From positions 3,947,501 to 4,011,500 of the forward strand of contig NC_066601.1 of NCBI RefSeq assembly GCF_905475345.1: DNA of 64,000 bases, given 5' to 3'. Every line of letters begins with the position of its first letter. Position 1 is the first letter of the stretch. This document shows positions 37,401-48,325 of the stretch, in pieces. The position numbers and the translations under genes were made by a program. The notes below the pieces were generated by a model. That model was given only the letters and a program-made list of their open reading frames with translations, made no database searches and was not told the DNA's origin. The DNA comes from Vespula vulgaris. Lineage: Eukaryota > Arthropoda > Insecta > Hymenoptera > Vespidae.

Positions 37401-37762
37401 TGTATATCTGTGTATATGTTAAAGTAGGTGTTCGATGCAAAACCGAGTTCGGTGCGAACCATCCATCCATCCACCCATCCATCCATCTATCATCGTCGAC
37501 GTTGAACGATAGGGTCGTTTAGTTCGTTAGGGCATCGTAGAATCACCTGAAATTCTTCGGCTATCATGTAGATCGTTCCAATGGCAAAAATCGACGAGAG
37601 AACGACTATAAACAGCCAGAAAAGTCTTTCGAGGAAACTTAATTCTTTATTCGAGACATATTTCAAGCCGTGCACGGTTGTATGAGAGCAATAGCATTGC
37701 AAAGTCTGGCAGAAACTTTCGAATCGTTTCCGTCGTTGTCTTCTTCCTCTTCGGTACTTCAT
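32014..37762 (-). CDS. DEG/ENaC (pickpocket-type) sodium channel subunit, seven coding exons
   Basis: Coding exons on the - strand are 37,762-37,547, 36,916-36,658, 36,247-35,963, 34,199-33,930, 33,808-33,752, 33,625-33,401 and 32,288-32,014. All introns are GT-AG and every junction keeps the frame (1,587 nt, 528 residues). The protein has the DEG/ENaC plan: a basic cytoplasmic N-terminus with the conserved His-Gly (residues 31-32), first membrane helix about 46-66, then FPSVVICP at about 95. The large Cys-rich extracellular loop includes GFCYSFN and CDCPPECEYYFY. The second helix is about 438-466 with the G-x-S selectivity filter GGS at 449-451, followed by a tail of about 60 residues. Length is typical for insect pickpocket channels, which are amiloride-sensitive cation channels of sensory neurons and epithelia acting as trimers. 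The exact paralogue is not assigned. The start is the first ATG in exon 1; the frame is open further upstream without an ATG. Confidence 0.93.
32289..33400 (-). other. Last intron of the channel gene
   Basis: A 1.1-kb intron with no further supported exon. A GA-rich purine stretch lies at 33,060-33,175. The exon 6 to exon 7 join restores LDLLVSFGG, the family sequence expected just before the pore. Confidence 0.75.
33401..33625 (-). CDS. DEG/ENaC channel, coding exon 6
   Basis: Acceptor GATACAG, donor CTTG|GTAATT. It encodes MLCDCPPECEYYFY and the stretch leading to the second membrane helix. Confidence 0.9.
33752..33808 (-). CDS. DEG/ENaC channel, coding exon 5
   Basis: A 57-nt exon with acceptor CTGTTTCAG and donor AACG|GTATGT. 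It adds RDCNIKDLICLAENN, the C-x6-C-L element that precedes the C-x-C-P-P-x-C motif. Confidence 0.88.
33930..34199 (-). CDS. DEG/ENaC channel, coding exon 4
   Basis: Acceptor GTTTCAG, donor CCA|GTGAGA. It encodes the ectodomain segment with RMPCKYDENGLYNQQTC, followed by a C-x3-C and C-G-C cluster. Confidence 0.9.
34200..35962 (-). other. Long third intron of the channel gene
   Basis: A 1.76-kb intron between ectodomain exons. It contains a (TA)n-(GT)n microsatellite at 34,361-34,429 and otherwise AT-rich sequence with no supported exon. Confidence 0.75.
34361..34429. repeat. (TA)n-(TG)n compound microsatellite in channel intron
   Basis: About 50 bp of TA followed by about 17 bp of TG. Confidence 0.95.
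35963..36247 (-). CDS. DEG/ENaC channel, coding exon 3
   Basis: Encodes the ectodomain with cysteines and TEYGFCYSFN. Donor TCCA|GTAAGA. The acceptor is a GAGAAG tandem site, so the exon may start at 36,247 or 36,244. Both keep phase and differ by one residue. Confidence 0.85.
36658..36916 (-). CDS. DEG/ENaC channel, coding exon 2
   Basis: Acceptor TTCTCGTAG, donor GCTG|GTGCGT, ending in phase 1. It encodes the post-membrane segment with GIPFPSVVICPNQ, the family's usual F-P-x-V-T/V-I-C motif. Confidence 0.9.
37465..37492 (+). repeat. (ATCC)n tetranucleotide repeat
   Basis: About seven ATCC-type units in the first intron of the channel gene. Confidence 0.85.
37547..37762 (-). CDS. DEG/ENaC channel, coding exon 1
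   Basis: 72 codons with the basic N-terminus, His-Gly gating motif and first transmembrane helix. Donor TTTCAG|GTGATT, phase 0. Confidence 0.88.
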
Positions 37763-37939
37763 GAACACTCTCGCGATTCCAACAGTTTCTCTTTTTAAAG
37801 GTATCGCCCTCTTTTTTGTCTCTTTCTCTCTTGCTTTCGTAAAACTCTCCAAAGTGTGAGCTCTCACAAAGAGTCGGCTGTATCTATGAACTTCCTAATT
37901 TATCAGGTTCAACGACCTCTTAACGATTTACGTGCTTTC

Positions 37940-38035
37940 CCTTCCTCTTTCTCTCCTCCTCTTCTTCTTGCTCCTCCCCCTCTTCCTCCTCCTCCTTCTC
38001 CTCCTCCTTTTCCTCCTTCTCCCTCGTTCTCCTTC
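37940..38035 (+). repeat. CCT/CTT pyrimidine tract
   Basis: About 95 bp of nearly pure pyrimidine, with TCC and CTT units, upstream of the channel start. Confidence 0.8.
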
Positions 38036-38621
38036 CTAGGGTTTAATTATTTCACTACGATTAGAATCCTTGCTTGCCGGTTTCCTTCGAATCGATATCA
38101 CTATGCAAAAGAAAGATACTCGTAAAGGACGATTAGATTATTTCTAATATCCGACAACGTACGAGGATTTCAATTAAATCTAATTCAACCGGTATGATTT
38201 TCCTAGAAACTTGTTCGCAACGAAACGTCATAGTGCATTAAACTCAGATCAAACTCAGAAAATTATATACTCAGATACGTAGAAATAAAAAAAGAAGAGA
38301 AAAGGAAACAATCACGCAAATATCTCAAATGGTAATATCTCAAAAATCAAGAGATTCTGATCAATCTGTGATTCAGTAATCGGTATCAAAATAAAAGATC
38401 AAATGTCGCAGTGGAAGAAAGTTCATTGAGAAAAATGGTCTCGTACGAAAGGTTAATCAATTGTCAAAGGGAAATCGAGAATGTTGAAAAGCGGTAAAGG
38501 ACGATGACATGGCACCTTGACTAAGAGAATTAGTATGCGGGAACAGGTAGTGTCGTCGTCATCGTCGTCTCTCGTTCTCTTGGCTTGTTATCGATGATGA
38601 ACGTGCCACCAAGGAGAGGGC

Positions 38622-38703
38622 TATATAAGCTGTAGGAAACGCGGAAGAAAACGAGGGTGCGTTTATTCCGCGCGACGGATTCAAATTCACAACTCAACAG
38701 CGA
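38622..38703 (+). promoter_or_regulatory. TATA box with probable noncoding first exon
   Basis: TATATAAG at 38,622-38,629 is followed by a likely start near 38,652 and a splice donor AGCGA|GTAAGC (GT at 38,704). The arrangement is that of a + strand promoter with a short noncoding first exon, facing away from the channel gene, whose first ATG lies about 0.9 kb to the left. The rest of the transcript is not identified; candidates lie far downstream, for example at 59.4 kb. Confidence 0.35.
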
Positions 38704-38787
38704 GTAAGCGGTTGAGCTTCCGCCATAGCACGATCATTGGTTGCATCGACACGGGCTTGCATCGAGAGAAATGTTCGTTTTAACAAG

Positions 38788-38878
38788 AGAGAGATAGAGA
38801 TAGAGAGAAATAGAGAGAGAGAGAGATAGGGATAGACAGAGATAGAAATAAAGATAGAGATAGAGAGAGAGAGAGAGA
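38788..38878 (+). repeat. (GATA)/(GA) compound repeat
   Basis: GA units interspersed with GATA units over 90 bp. Confidence 0.9.
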
Positions 38879-40499
38879 CTCGACGAGCACTCGTTTTACT
38901 TAAGCGAAGGACTCTTATTACCGTCGTGGGTCTCGTTGAACCCGATTGACCTTCGTTCAGCGGACTACTCGAGTTACACGCCAGCAAGCCTTACTATCAA
39001 CCAAGGTCGGTATAAAAAATTTGTGTTTCTGCATAATTGATAAATGTACCGTAATGATACGACGTGATTTTTATACATACTTTTATCGGATGAAATTTCT
39101 TTCTTTTTTCTTTCTCTCTCTCTCTTTCTCTCTACCTTTCTTTTTTCTTTTTTTTTTGTTTGTTTTGTTTTTCAATCGACCCGATCGAAAGAGTCGATTA
39201 TTAACGTCATCTGAAAAATAATTGCAATTTATCGTCGATAAAAAATGAATGGTATGTTAATGACATTTATTCGTCAGATTATTGGAAATCCCGGAGCGAT
39301 AATGGTCAGGTGAAAAAAAAAAAGAGTGGAAAAAGAAATCTTTTTAACACGATGAAAAGCCCCGATCGTTCTACTCGTTAGAAATCTAACGAAAGTACGA
39401 ATGGAAAGAAAAAAAGAAAAGGAAAAGAGAGGAAGAAAAAATTATTCATAGTTTTCTTTAGATTATCATTATAATATCGATCAGTCTCTAAAGTTTATAC
39501 AAAACCTGGTCGCTACGAAATCGTTCCTTCTTTATCATATTCACTTTCTCTTCCTCGTTGATATCGATAGGACGACGATTAAAATGAAAAGGGCATCGCC
39601 ACAAACGAGAGGTGACGCGAGAATATTAATATTGACACCGGCCCGTAATATTCGTTCGTTCGTTCGTTAATATCGTCCGCATGAAGAGCGCATTAATTCG
39701 ACAGCGATTTGATTGTTCGTTTCTGCCCTCATTTCCGGGAACGAATCACCGATTCCGCGTGTCACATCGATGGATTTTCCAAACCGATTTAGCGGCCATA
39801 TCCGTCGTCGAGCGACGTGTGCGAATTAGTTTATCAAACGTGGATCGTATGTGCGTGTTGCTCAAATTTCCAAAACTTTATTACAGTGGGAACAATTTTG
39901 AATACCGCATACGCTCTACCGTTCATGAGTACATTGAAATGCTTGTATTTTTATAGGAAAATTTATGTATATCTATCTATCTACCCTATAGATATATTCA
40001 TCCCGCGTTTTGTCTATTCGCGTGTCTATTTTTAATCGTATTTAAACTTTTAAATGATATGTTAATACGATTTTCAAACATTTACATACCTTTAATTTAA
40101 AGTTCTTCAAATTCTTTTAGAAAATCATGTAAACTCTTTCGGTGGCTATCCATAAACTAGCCGTATTTAGATTCGAGCACGAAACACAGGGTGTTCGTTG
40201 TAGGCAGGCAAGGTTTGGACTGAACGATAGTGTATAAAAAAGGTCAAAAGCTTTCGTGGGTGTAAATGTATCCTTGTTCCTCTTCCTCTCTCTCTCTCTC
40301 TCTCTTCCTCTCTCTCTCTGTCTCTTTTTTTGTTCTTCTGTATCAGTGGATCAGTGCAAATAGAATCCAATCAATTATCCGCTTGCGAAGGTCCCGCCGT
40401 CGGTCGAGGAAAAGCCGGCACATATTTGATCGTTCATCCGACGTGATCAAGATAATCCGTTTAACGTGATTGTTGGGCAAACAGCATTGGCACGAACAA

Positions 40500-40540
40500 G
40501 AGAGAGAGAGAGAGAGAGAGAAAGAAAGAAAGAAAGAGAT
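40500..40540 (+). repeat. (GA)n-(GAAA)n repeat
   Basis: About 22 bp of GA followed by four GAAA units. Confidence 0.85.
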
Positions 40541-41485
40541 AGACAGACAGATGCCTGATCTCGATGTCCGCGAATAATGAAGAAGCTCTTCGAAAGTAGG
40601 CTGCTAGATCGTGCCACAAACGAGCTATTTTTCTTTCTTTTTTTTTTCTATTTTTTTGCTTCGTTTTTTTCCCCATTTTTGTTTATCGCCAAGCAGCTCC
40701 ATCGATCACGGGAAATTTATCATAAGCATTTCTGTCTTATCGCGATTTCATTTCCTTTTTTTTTTTTCTCCACAATTTGCTTTGAAAAAGAAGATAGAAG
40801 AAGACAAAAAAAATGCTAGAACGAATAGTAGAAGGCGAGGCCGAGGTTATCGATGGCTTCACGCTCAATTCGTCGGATTTAAGCGCCATTAAGTTTTAAC
40901 GACTCCGCTAACCGCTTCGTGAAGTATCGCAAGATTTATGTCTCCCAGTCCAATCGATTCGATTTTTCGTTCTCGTCGGCTCTTTTTATTTGTCGTTTTT
41001 CCTTGTTTTTTCTCTCTCTTTTTTTTTTAATCTTTACTTTCCTTTCCTCTTTGGCAACATTTCCCTATTCAATATTTCTTTTTCTTTTTCTTTATAAGTA
41101 ATAGAATCTGAATTATGCCGGAAAAATTTTATACAATATCCGGCGTTAACAATTTAGAAAAAGATCAAATAAATCTAACTTAAAAATATAAATAACTCGT
41201 AATCGATGAATTGTTTGATCGATCAATTATTCAATTAATAAATTTCACTTATAACTATATTATTCAATAATATAAAATTCAATATATTTGATATTAAGAA
41301 TATTTTGTATATCCGAACGTACAATCTCCATACAACGAAATGATATCAATGATATATAACAATATATATATATATATATATATACATATGTACGTGATAC
41401 ATAATACATATATTTACTAGCTAGCGGCGGTATTTCAAAGAAAGAGGAACGTAGAAACTAACGAGATGCTGGTTTTGATACTCAC

Positions 41486-44270
41486 GAATAATGAAGACGC
41501 AGCCGCGGAGAATCACGTCGCGGAAGACATCCACTTCTCACCCTAAGCTTTTCAAGTATACCGCGTGCAAGCCGATATATACGTATATATACATATATAT
41601 ATATATATACAAATGCGAGTACATATGTATATACATATTGTATGTATGTAACTCACAGCGAGATTCGTCGAGTATGCTGGTGTCAACTCACCTACGATTC
41701 GTCGTTTATCTTTTCTCTCTCTGTCTCTGTCTCTTTGTCTCTTTCTCTTTCTCTTTCTTTTTCTCTCTCTCTCTCCCCCGTCGTTTTTTTTTCTCTTCTT
41801 TTTTTCACAAATTGCCGCGTTCATTAACGCGCAGCGTGGAAATTCCGTTGATTCGTTCTACTCGAAATTTATCGGAATAAAATTCCTCTCGTCCTCCGTG
41901 CCTCGAGTTAACGCCACGTTTCGAATAAAATTTCGCGGCCGGCAATTTCCTATAATCGTTCTAACGACAGCTGATCGACAAAGAATTTGCTTTCTTCTTT
42001 TGTCCTTTGGATGTTGGATTATACAAGGGACGTCTTTAATGCATTTGGATGATCGTTACATTATCTTTTTACTTGACAACAGAAAAGGAAGAAATATATA
42101 TGTATATATAAAAAATAAATAAATAAAAAAAAAAAAAGAAAGAAAACGTTTCAGAAATATTTCAGATCTTTACAAATCCTCTCAGTTCGGATATATAATT
42201 GGTTTTTAAAACCATTCTCAAAATCTCGATGCTTTAATTAATACTTTTTTATCTGTAAAAGTTCTCTTTTACAGAGCGTTTGTAACAATGATGATTTCTT
42301 AGAATAGAAAGATAAAATTCGAAGAACTTAGTCGAAAAATTTCATTGTTTAAGATCTTTTCAATCATACCGACTGGAATAGCTCTTTAAGGAAAGTATAC
42401 TTACGAGTAAATAGGAGACTACCCTCAAATGAAATGAACGTTTAAAGGTGTGGTGAAAGATCGTGAAGAAACGGCGCCATTGGGTGAGAGTTTCGAAAGA
42501 AAGAGGAGAAAGAAAAAAAATAAAAAAAGAAAAAGGAGAAAAGGAGAAAAGGAAGAAGAAAACAGAGAGAAAAGTATCGAAGTGCTAGAAGAAGAAGAAG
42601 AAGAAGAAGAAGAAGAAGAAGAAGAAGCAGAAGAACCAGAAGAAGAAGAGCATTCGACGTACTTCCTCCTCCCCCCTTCTATCTTTCCTTCCACTATTAC
42701 CCTCGTCCGTTTCTCGATAGGGTAAACTTAAACGACGTGGGGCCATGAGCCTGCGGAAGTTTGATAATGAAATCATGACGATCGAAGAAGTCGTTTGAAA
42801 ATTTCGTTCAACTGGCTACGCGCAAAGTTTACACGATTTTCCCATTAGGAAAACGACACTTATGGTACGACAAAAAGGGAGATTTAAATTGGCCGCATTA
42901 GATTCTTGATGTGTTTTTCTTTCTTTCTTCCTTTCTTTTTTTTCCTTTTACTTCTTTTTTCTGTCTTTTTCTTCTTTCCTCTTTTTTTCTTGGTTCACGC
43001 GTGTGCCCACACTTTCGTTGAATAATTTCATAAGTAATTCAGGATATAAGCGAGGCGAGCATAATCGACTTGTTGGTAGTGGTGAAAGTGGGGATCGATA
43101 TTATCCGGTCTGTGAGAAAGAGAAAAAGAAAAGGAAAGGGAATATAAAAGAAAGACGGAGAAACGAAAGAGGAAAAAAAGTAAAAAAGACTCTCGAAGAT
43201 GGAACGAAGTGTTTGAGGGTGGTACTCTCCTTCTTTCCCTTCCCACATCTCTCCAACCTCGCCATCCCTTCTTAGGTTTTCCTTCGGGCAGACCGAAGAT
43301 TCGTTTCTTCCACTTAAATCTTTAGCGGCCGAACAAAACTCGCGAAATCCCGAGGTGCACGGTTTGACCCGACCTCGATCCCCTGGAAAACTTCGTCCCT
43401 TCACCTTCTCCAACCATATCTGTACGAAGTTCGACGACCGAGAAAGCCGATCCAACCTGAAAGTAACCTTCCAAGGATCGTTTTCGTCGGAGCATCGGAT
43501 TTATTGGCATAAAATCGGCCGTGGCTGGATGATCACACTTGGAAAATGGAAGGAAAAAAGGAAAAAAATAAGAAACAGATGGAGAATCTTTTGAAAGTTT
43601 CTCGAAAAGCTTACGATGCTCTTTTGGACTTTTTTCTTTCTTTTTTCTTTTCTCTTTTTTTCCCCCTTTTTCTCTCTTATTTATATTTCGTGTAGCTTTC
43701 TTAACGCATTGGTAGAGATTGGTAGAGATATAAAAAATCGAGTAAAAAAGGTAAAAGAAGATAAATGTAAATATTCTCTCGGGTTTCGTTATTTGAATTT
43801 TTGAAAAATTCTAGTCGATTTTATCGAACGATGGAACGTATACAAATATTGCCTAGCTATCGAAAGGAATGAGGTCGAGCAGACGTAAATGTCAAGTATT
43901 TTGTAAACATAGTGTATTTTTTAATCTATCTTTTTTTTTTTTTTGTAATGCATTCAAAAGTTTCTCCAAATGATTTCAATCGAACTAATGCTTTGTCCGG
44001 AGGTTGCGCGTCTTTTTGCGAAGGGGAGAGATTTTTTTGAAATATTGTAAACATGAATTAACATGAGAAATTACTTTGTGAATAAAAATTTACATTGTAA
44101 ATATTTGATTGTAAAATATGTACAGGGATGACTGACTTTTCGGACTCCCTTAATTGCAAATTGGATGCTAATCTTACGAAAATATGAAAGCAGCACGTCA
44201 CGAAGGAGCAGTCCGAAATGATTATTCTTTCTTTTCTCTTTCTCTTTCTCTTTCTCTCGTTTTCGTCGAA
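41486..44270. other. Noncoding stretch with GC-rich patches and repeats
   Basis: Holds CT-rich tracts at 41,716-41,800, the (GAA)n array at 42,588-42,630 and a GC-richer patch at 43,230-43,540 that is open on both strands but lacks splice signals or a recognised family. - strand donors at 41,691 and 41,485 are discussed among the findings. Confidence 0.45.
42586..42652 (+). repeat. (GAA)n trinucleotide array
   Basis: About fourteen pure GAA units, then interrupted ones. This class can form triplex DNA. Encoded Glu or Ser runs are artefacts. Confidence 0.95.
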
Positions 44271-44281
44271 ACGCAACTCAC

Positions 44282-44431
44282 CGCACGATTTACGACTCAT
44301 CCGAGCGAATATTTTTCTTCCTACGCATTGAAAAATAGCGACGATATTTTTCGTTGGGACACGTTTCGCATTTCCACAACGTAAATTCCCGTGGCCGCGA
44401 GTATCTTTAAACACGAGATGAGCGTAGAATG
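44282..44431 (-). CDS. Candidate 150-nt exon, unidentified
   Basis: A good acceptor (CATTTATTTCGACAG, AG at 44,433-44,432) and a good donor (CGTGCG|GTGAGT, GT at 44,281) bracket 150 nt. One frame is open throughout, with a mixed composition (includes RGHGNLRCGNAKRVPTKN). No family was recognised and no certain partner exon was found. It could equally be a noncoding exon or chance. Confidence 0.25.
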
Positions 44432-46458
44432 CTGTCGAAATAAATGACACTGTGAAGAGATCGAGAGGATGGGGACATCGATATAACGACGTACGATAAT
44501 GATATTCGGCTATAAGTTCTTTCCTGACATCCTTTCAAAGTGTCTATTCTTATTTATATCATCCTATAGAGATTTCCTATATTAAACATATTTATTATTA
44601 ATAACGAACGGTCTACATTTTATCCGTACCGATGCGTTTGATTTATGAAAAATATTATTACATAAATCTGAAGCAACGAAGAAAGAAGAAACAATTCCAA
44701 TTATACGAAAAATATATATTTATATATGCTTCAACTGTACATTCATATCGCAGCTAGCAGAATTTGTTAATTAGAAGAAAGCCCTTTCATAATATTATTT
44801 TACATATCAAGTTCCATAAATTTTGTTGAATCTAAAAACACGTAGAAAGAATGGAAAAAGAGGGACGGTCGGTATATACCATACTATTTTCACTAGAAAC
44901 GGATTTAAAGTTCCACAGGGGTCGAGTTCGAGCAGCTTGACCATAGAGCACACTACTCGTTCCGTTCGTTCGTCTTGTTTGGCGAGCTACGAGTCGAATA
45001 ACGAGGGCTGAACTTTTACTCCGACCTCTTATTTCTTCCTTTTCCACATATTTTCCCGTTTCTCTTTCTTCCTGTTCCCTTCCCTCTCCCACCGCCATCT
45101 CATCTCGGGCTCGCAAAGATACGGCTTAATCCCATGATATACGCGAAGTTTCGTCGTGCGATGTCACGGAAAAGCTACGGCTACGTGCCGACGAAGGAAA
45201 GGATTTTGTGGGTCTTACTTCTTGAACCATCGGAGCTTGACGTAAGAATTCGTCTACGTTTGTCCTCAAACATGCTACCGTCCACCTTGCTGTAAAACGT
45301 TTCTTTTCCATTTCGAAAGAATTTAGTGAAAGTAAGTTGAATTTCTTTTTTTTTCTCTTCTTTCTTTCTTTCTTTCTTTTTCTCTTTTTTTGTTCTAGAG
45401 ATTTTTTCCCAACCTTCCGACCGAGTCCGAACGATATTGTTTCCTTAATCGTTCTTTGAAATTCGAGATCCTAAAAGATCGAATCTTTCATTCCTTTCAA
45501 CGAAATCAATGAGGGACTTCAATCAGAAATATTTTTTTCGCGTTATCAGAAATCCCCTTCAGCGAATGATTTTCCCTTTATCAGTCAAATCTAAGATAGT
45601 GACGTTAATGAGCGACGAAATTATAATCCAACTCATAATCGCTGTCACAAATAAAAAAATGTCAATCGACTGTTGGTCGTAGTCAGCGTCCCTTTGCCTT
45701 ACCTCTTCGACAAATTTTTCCTCAACGTTTTATCTGGTAAAAGAGAAGAGGATTCGAACGAGTGGTGGAAAAAGTCATTCTTCGTTCTTTATTTTTAAAA
45801 AGAACAATCATACCTCGTTAATGTCAAACGTTTCGTACGTGTTAACGGATTCTGAAAAATTTTCCTGGTTATCGGAGAAAAAGTTGGTGAAATTTTGTTT
45901 CTCGACGTGACGCGTTGCATCGATCGGAGACATTGCCGAGTTTCAACGCGTAAAATCAATATGCAATTCGCGAAACGTAGTCCGCGACCTCGGACACAAT
46001 TGCCGTCCGAATCTGGCTTCGTTCTGTTTCTCTCTCTCTCTCTCTTTCTCTCTTTCTCTCTCTCGATCTCTTTCTATCCGTTGCTTCGAACCAACCAGTC
46101 CTCCATCTATCTTTTTTTTTCCTCACGAATATTGGATTCGGAGCTCGGAATGACCAATGCGATTGGATTTATCGTATCCTCGCTAGCTTTCTCGATCACT
46201 AAGCCGAGTCTAGATCTAATCAGAAATTCTGTGTCGCAAGTATTATATCATTGTTACGATCAATCCGATTGGAAAGTGGGTAGAAAAAACAAGCTTTCAG
46301 ATTTTTCCTTTTTTCTTTCTTTTTTTTTTCAAACTGATTGCCGATATGAAGAACATAACGAGATAGAAAGTACTATAAGTGAGGTATGGACAATTATGCG
46401 ATATCGGAAATGAATTTTGTGGAAACAAACCGGATCGAGTGACACGAAATTTCGGTTT

Positions 46459-46460
<2 letters not shown>

Positions 46461-46512
<52 letters not shown>
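46461..46512. repeat. (TA)n microsatellite
   Basis: About 50 bp of TA, directly abutting a small GGGTGTCC hairpin element. Confidence 0.95.
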
Positions 46513-46513
<1 letters not shown>

Positions 46514-46563
46514 TGGGTGTCCAGAGGACACTCAGCATATATATACTGGGTGTTCGAGGACTC
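46513..46563 (+). repeat. Small inverted/direct repeat with GGGTGTCC core
   Basis: CTGGGTGTCC (46,513-46,522) pairs with GGACACTCAG (46,526-46,535) through a three-base loop, with one G-T pair. After another TA run the motif recurs as CTGGGTGTTCGAGGACTC (46,546-46,563). Confidence 0.7.
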
Positions 46564-46884
46564 TTTTCCTGATTCGAAAGAAAAAAGAAAAAATGGTGAC
46601 AGTAAAATATATTTACTCTGTCTCGTTCCTTTTTTTCGTTTTTTCTCATTATCTGTCTTTTAATCTTTCACCCGAAGCTGCAGTTGTTTCTCGTGAAAAC
46701 ATACTCTGTATTTTCACACTGAGAATGCTATGCCTGAAATAATAAGACCCAAGAATAATTATAGTATCAATGATTAATGCATTTTCATTGTGAAGACAAA
46801 CGTAGAATAATATTAATCATCTAATATGTTAGTTTGATTTTTAATAAATTCGTATTTGTCGACACCCGTTGAACAGGTATATAC

Positions 46885-46886
<2 letters not shown>

Positions 46887-46933
<47 letters not shown>
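46887..46933. repeat. (TA)n microsatellite
   Basis: About 45 bp of TA units. Confidence 0.95.
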
Positions 46934-46936
<3 letters not shown>

Positions 46937-47111
46937 CGGTAATTTCGATTGAGTAATATTCGTTCAAGTACACATAGGTATATTTGTAGATGTATCGGTG
47001 ACACGTGATGATTTCTAATTCGTTCACCATGAATTCGCATCGAAACGAATCACGAGGACACGATGTTTGAACTTAATAAGAATTTTAATTGAATTAAATA
47101 AACGCATTTCC

Positions 47112-47112
<1 letters not shown>

Positions 47113-47145
<33 letters not shown>

Positions 47146-47159
47146 TCCTGTCTCTCTCA
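47113..47159 (+). repeat. (CT)n microsatellite
   Basis: Interrupted CT units. Confidence 0.85.
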
Positions 47160-48204
47160 TTTGCAAGCAACATGCTCTATCGGCGCCTCATATATAACCT
47201 CGATATTTGCTCGCTTTAGTCGCACTGCAATCGACGCTTTCCTATGCCATCGTCTATGTAGGTACATATACGAATTCTACGAGTCTTGTTTATTCTCCAT
47301 TGTTCGTTTTAGCGATCGTTCGTTCATCCATTTTCTCCACCCAGTTACCGCTGCTTCCTCGACGCCATTGAGAATTGCACGCCTTCTTTTTGACCAAAAA
47401 ACAAGAAGAAAATAACAACAACAATAGCAACAACAAACAACAACAAGAAAACAAAAGCAGGTGTACTTTCGAGGAAAATGGAGAGGAAAGTTTCCGGTGA
47501 AATCTAATATCTGATGATTTTCCTATATATATATATATATCTTTTTCTTTCTCTCTTTTTTTGGTAAAACAGCATCGACTTTTGTTGGTTCCGTTCTAGC
47601 ACAAAGTTCACTGGTCTTCCTAGTTGATCTTGTTAAGGTGGAAAATAGGATATCCTTTTCAAGTGTCATTTCCACATTGAATAATTTCAAGAAATAATAA
47701 ATATATTTATACTTAGAATATTTTTTATTTATAATCTTGTAATATATCGTAAATTTTTTAATCATCGTATATGTCATTGCCATTCAAACAGGGCAACTTG
47801 TTGTTGTACATCTTAATTAAACAAACAGTTCGTTTTAGTAGACAATTTTTTATCTTGACATTAATTATCAGTTAATTAATTAATTAATGGTCAATGTGAA
47901 ATGTAAATATAGAGTAACGGCAAAATCATTTTGTTACTTCATGACACGTTAGTATATATCTGATTTAAAGATCGATACGATATATGGGAAAAAAAGGAAA
48001 AAAAAAACACACAGAGAAATTTTTGGTAGAGAAAGAGAAATTGAATAAAGGAGGAATTTTTGTTTATTTAAAAGAAAACTCATGGCACACCTTTTACCTC
48101 TTTTCGATAGCGAGCATCCACACAGTCAGCCACACTTTGTCACTCGTTGGCCGTTTGTAACAGCCGTTTCTACTATTTATTTCTACGCTAGAGTCCCACC
48201 AGCG

Positions 48205-48325
48205 TCCATTTCTCTTGTCCGCTTCTACTATCCCCATTGTCCGTTTCAATTCTCCACTGGCCTTGTCCGTCTACACTGTTTACCACTGCTGTCCGTCTTC
48301 CACTGTCCGTTTCTTCTATCCTTTT
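48205..48325 (+). repeat. Degenerate minisatellite around TGTCCG
   Basis: TGTCCG occurs at 48,216, 48,238, 48,264, 48,290 and 48,304, each in a similar pyrimidine-rich context (CACTGTCCGTTTC-like). Spacings are 22, 26, 26 and 14 bp. Confidence 0.6.

Larger units (their letters stand above)
38710..41480. other. Noncoding stretch, possible intron of the divergent unit
   Basis: Contains GATA/GA repeats at 38,788-38,878, pyrimidine tracts around 39,100-39,160, 40,283-40,330 and 40,625-40,780, a (GA)n run at 40,500-40,536 and a (TTCG)n run at 39,651-39,668. A GC-richer patch at about 39,690-39,900 keeps a 91-codon frame open, but it has no recognisable family or splice context. Confidence 0.45.

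Noticed and set aside
37237..37482. Possible extra channel exon between coding exons 1 and 2
   Set aside because: The frame is mostly ATCC/TA repeat translation, and exon 1 joins exon 2 directly in phase to give the normal family sequence.
39681..39956. 91-codon + frame with mixed composition
   Set aside because: No recognised family and no supporting splice or start context; it lies in a GC-richer patch where long frames occur by chance.
43039..43594. Long frames on both strands of a GC-richer patch
   Set aside because: Both strands are open, no splice signals or family motifs were seen, and this fits regulatory DNA with few stops.
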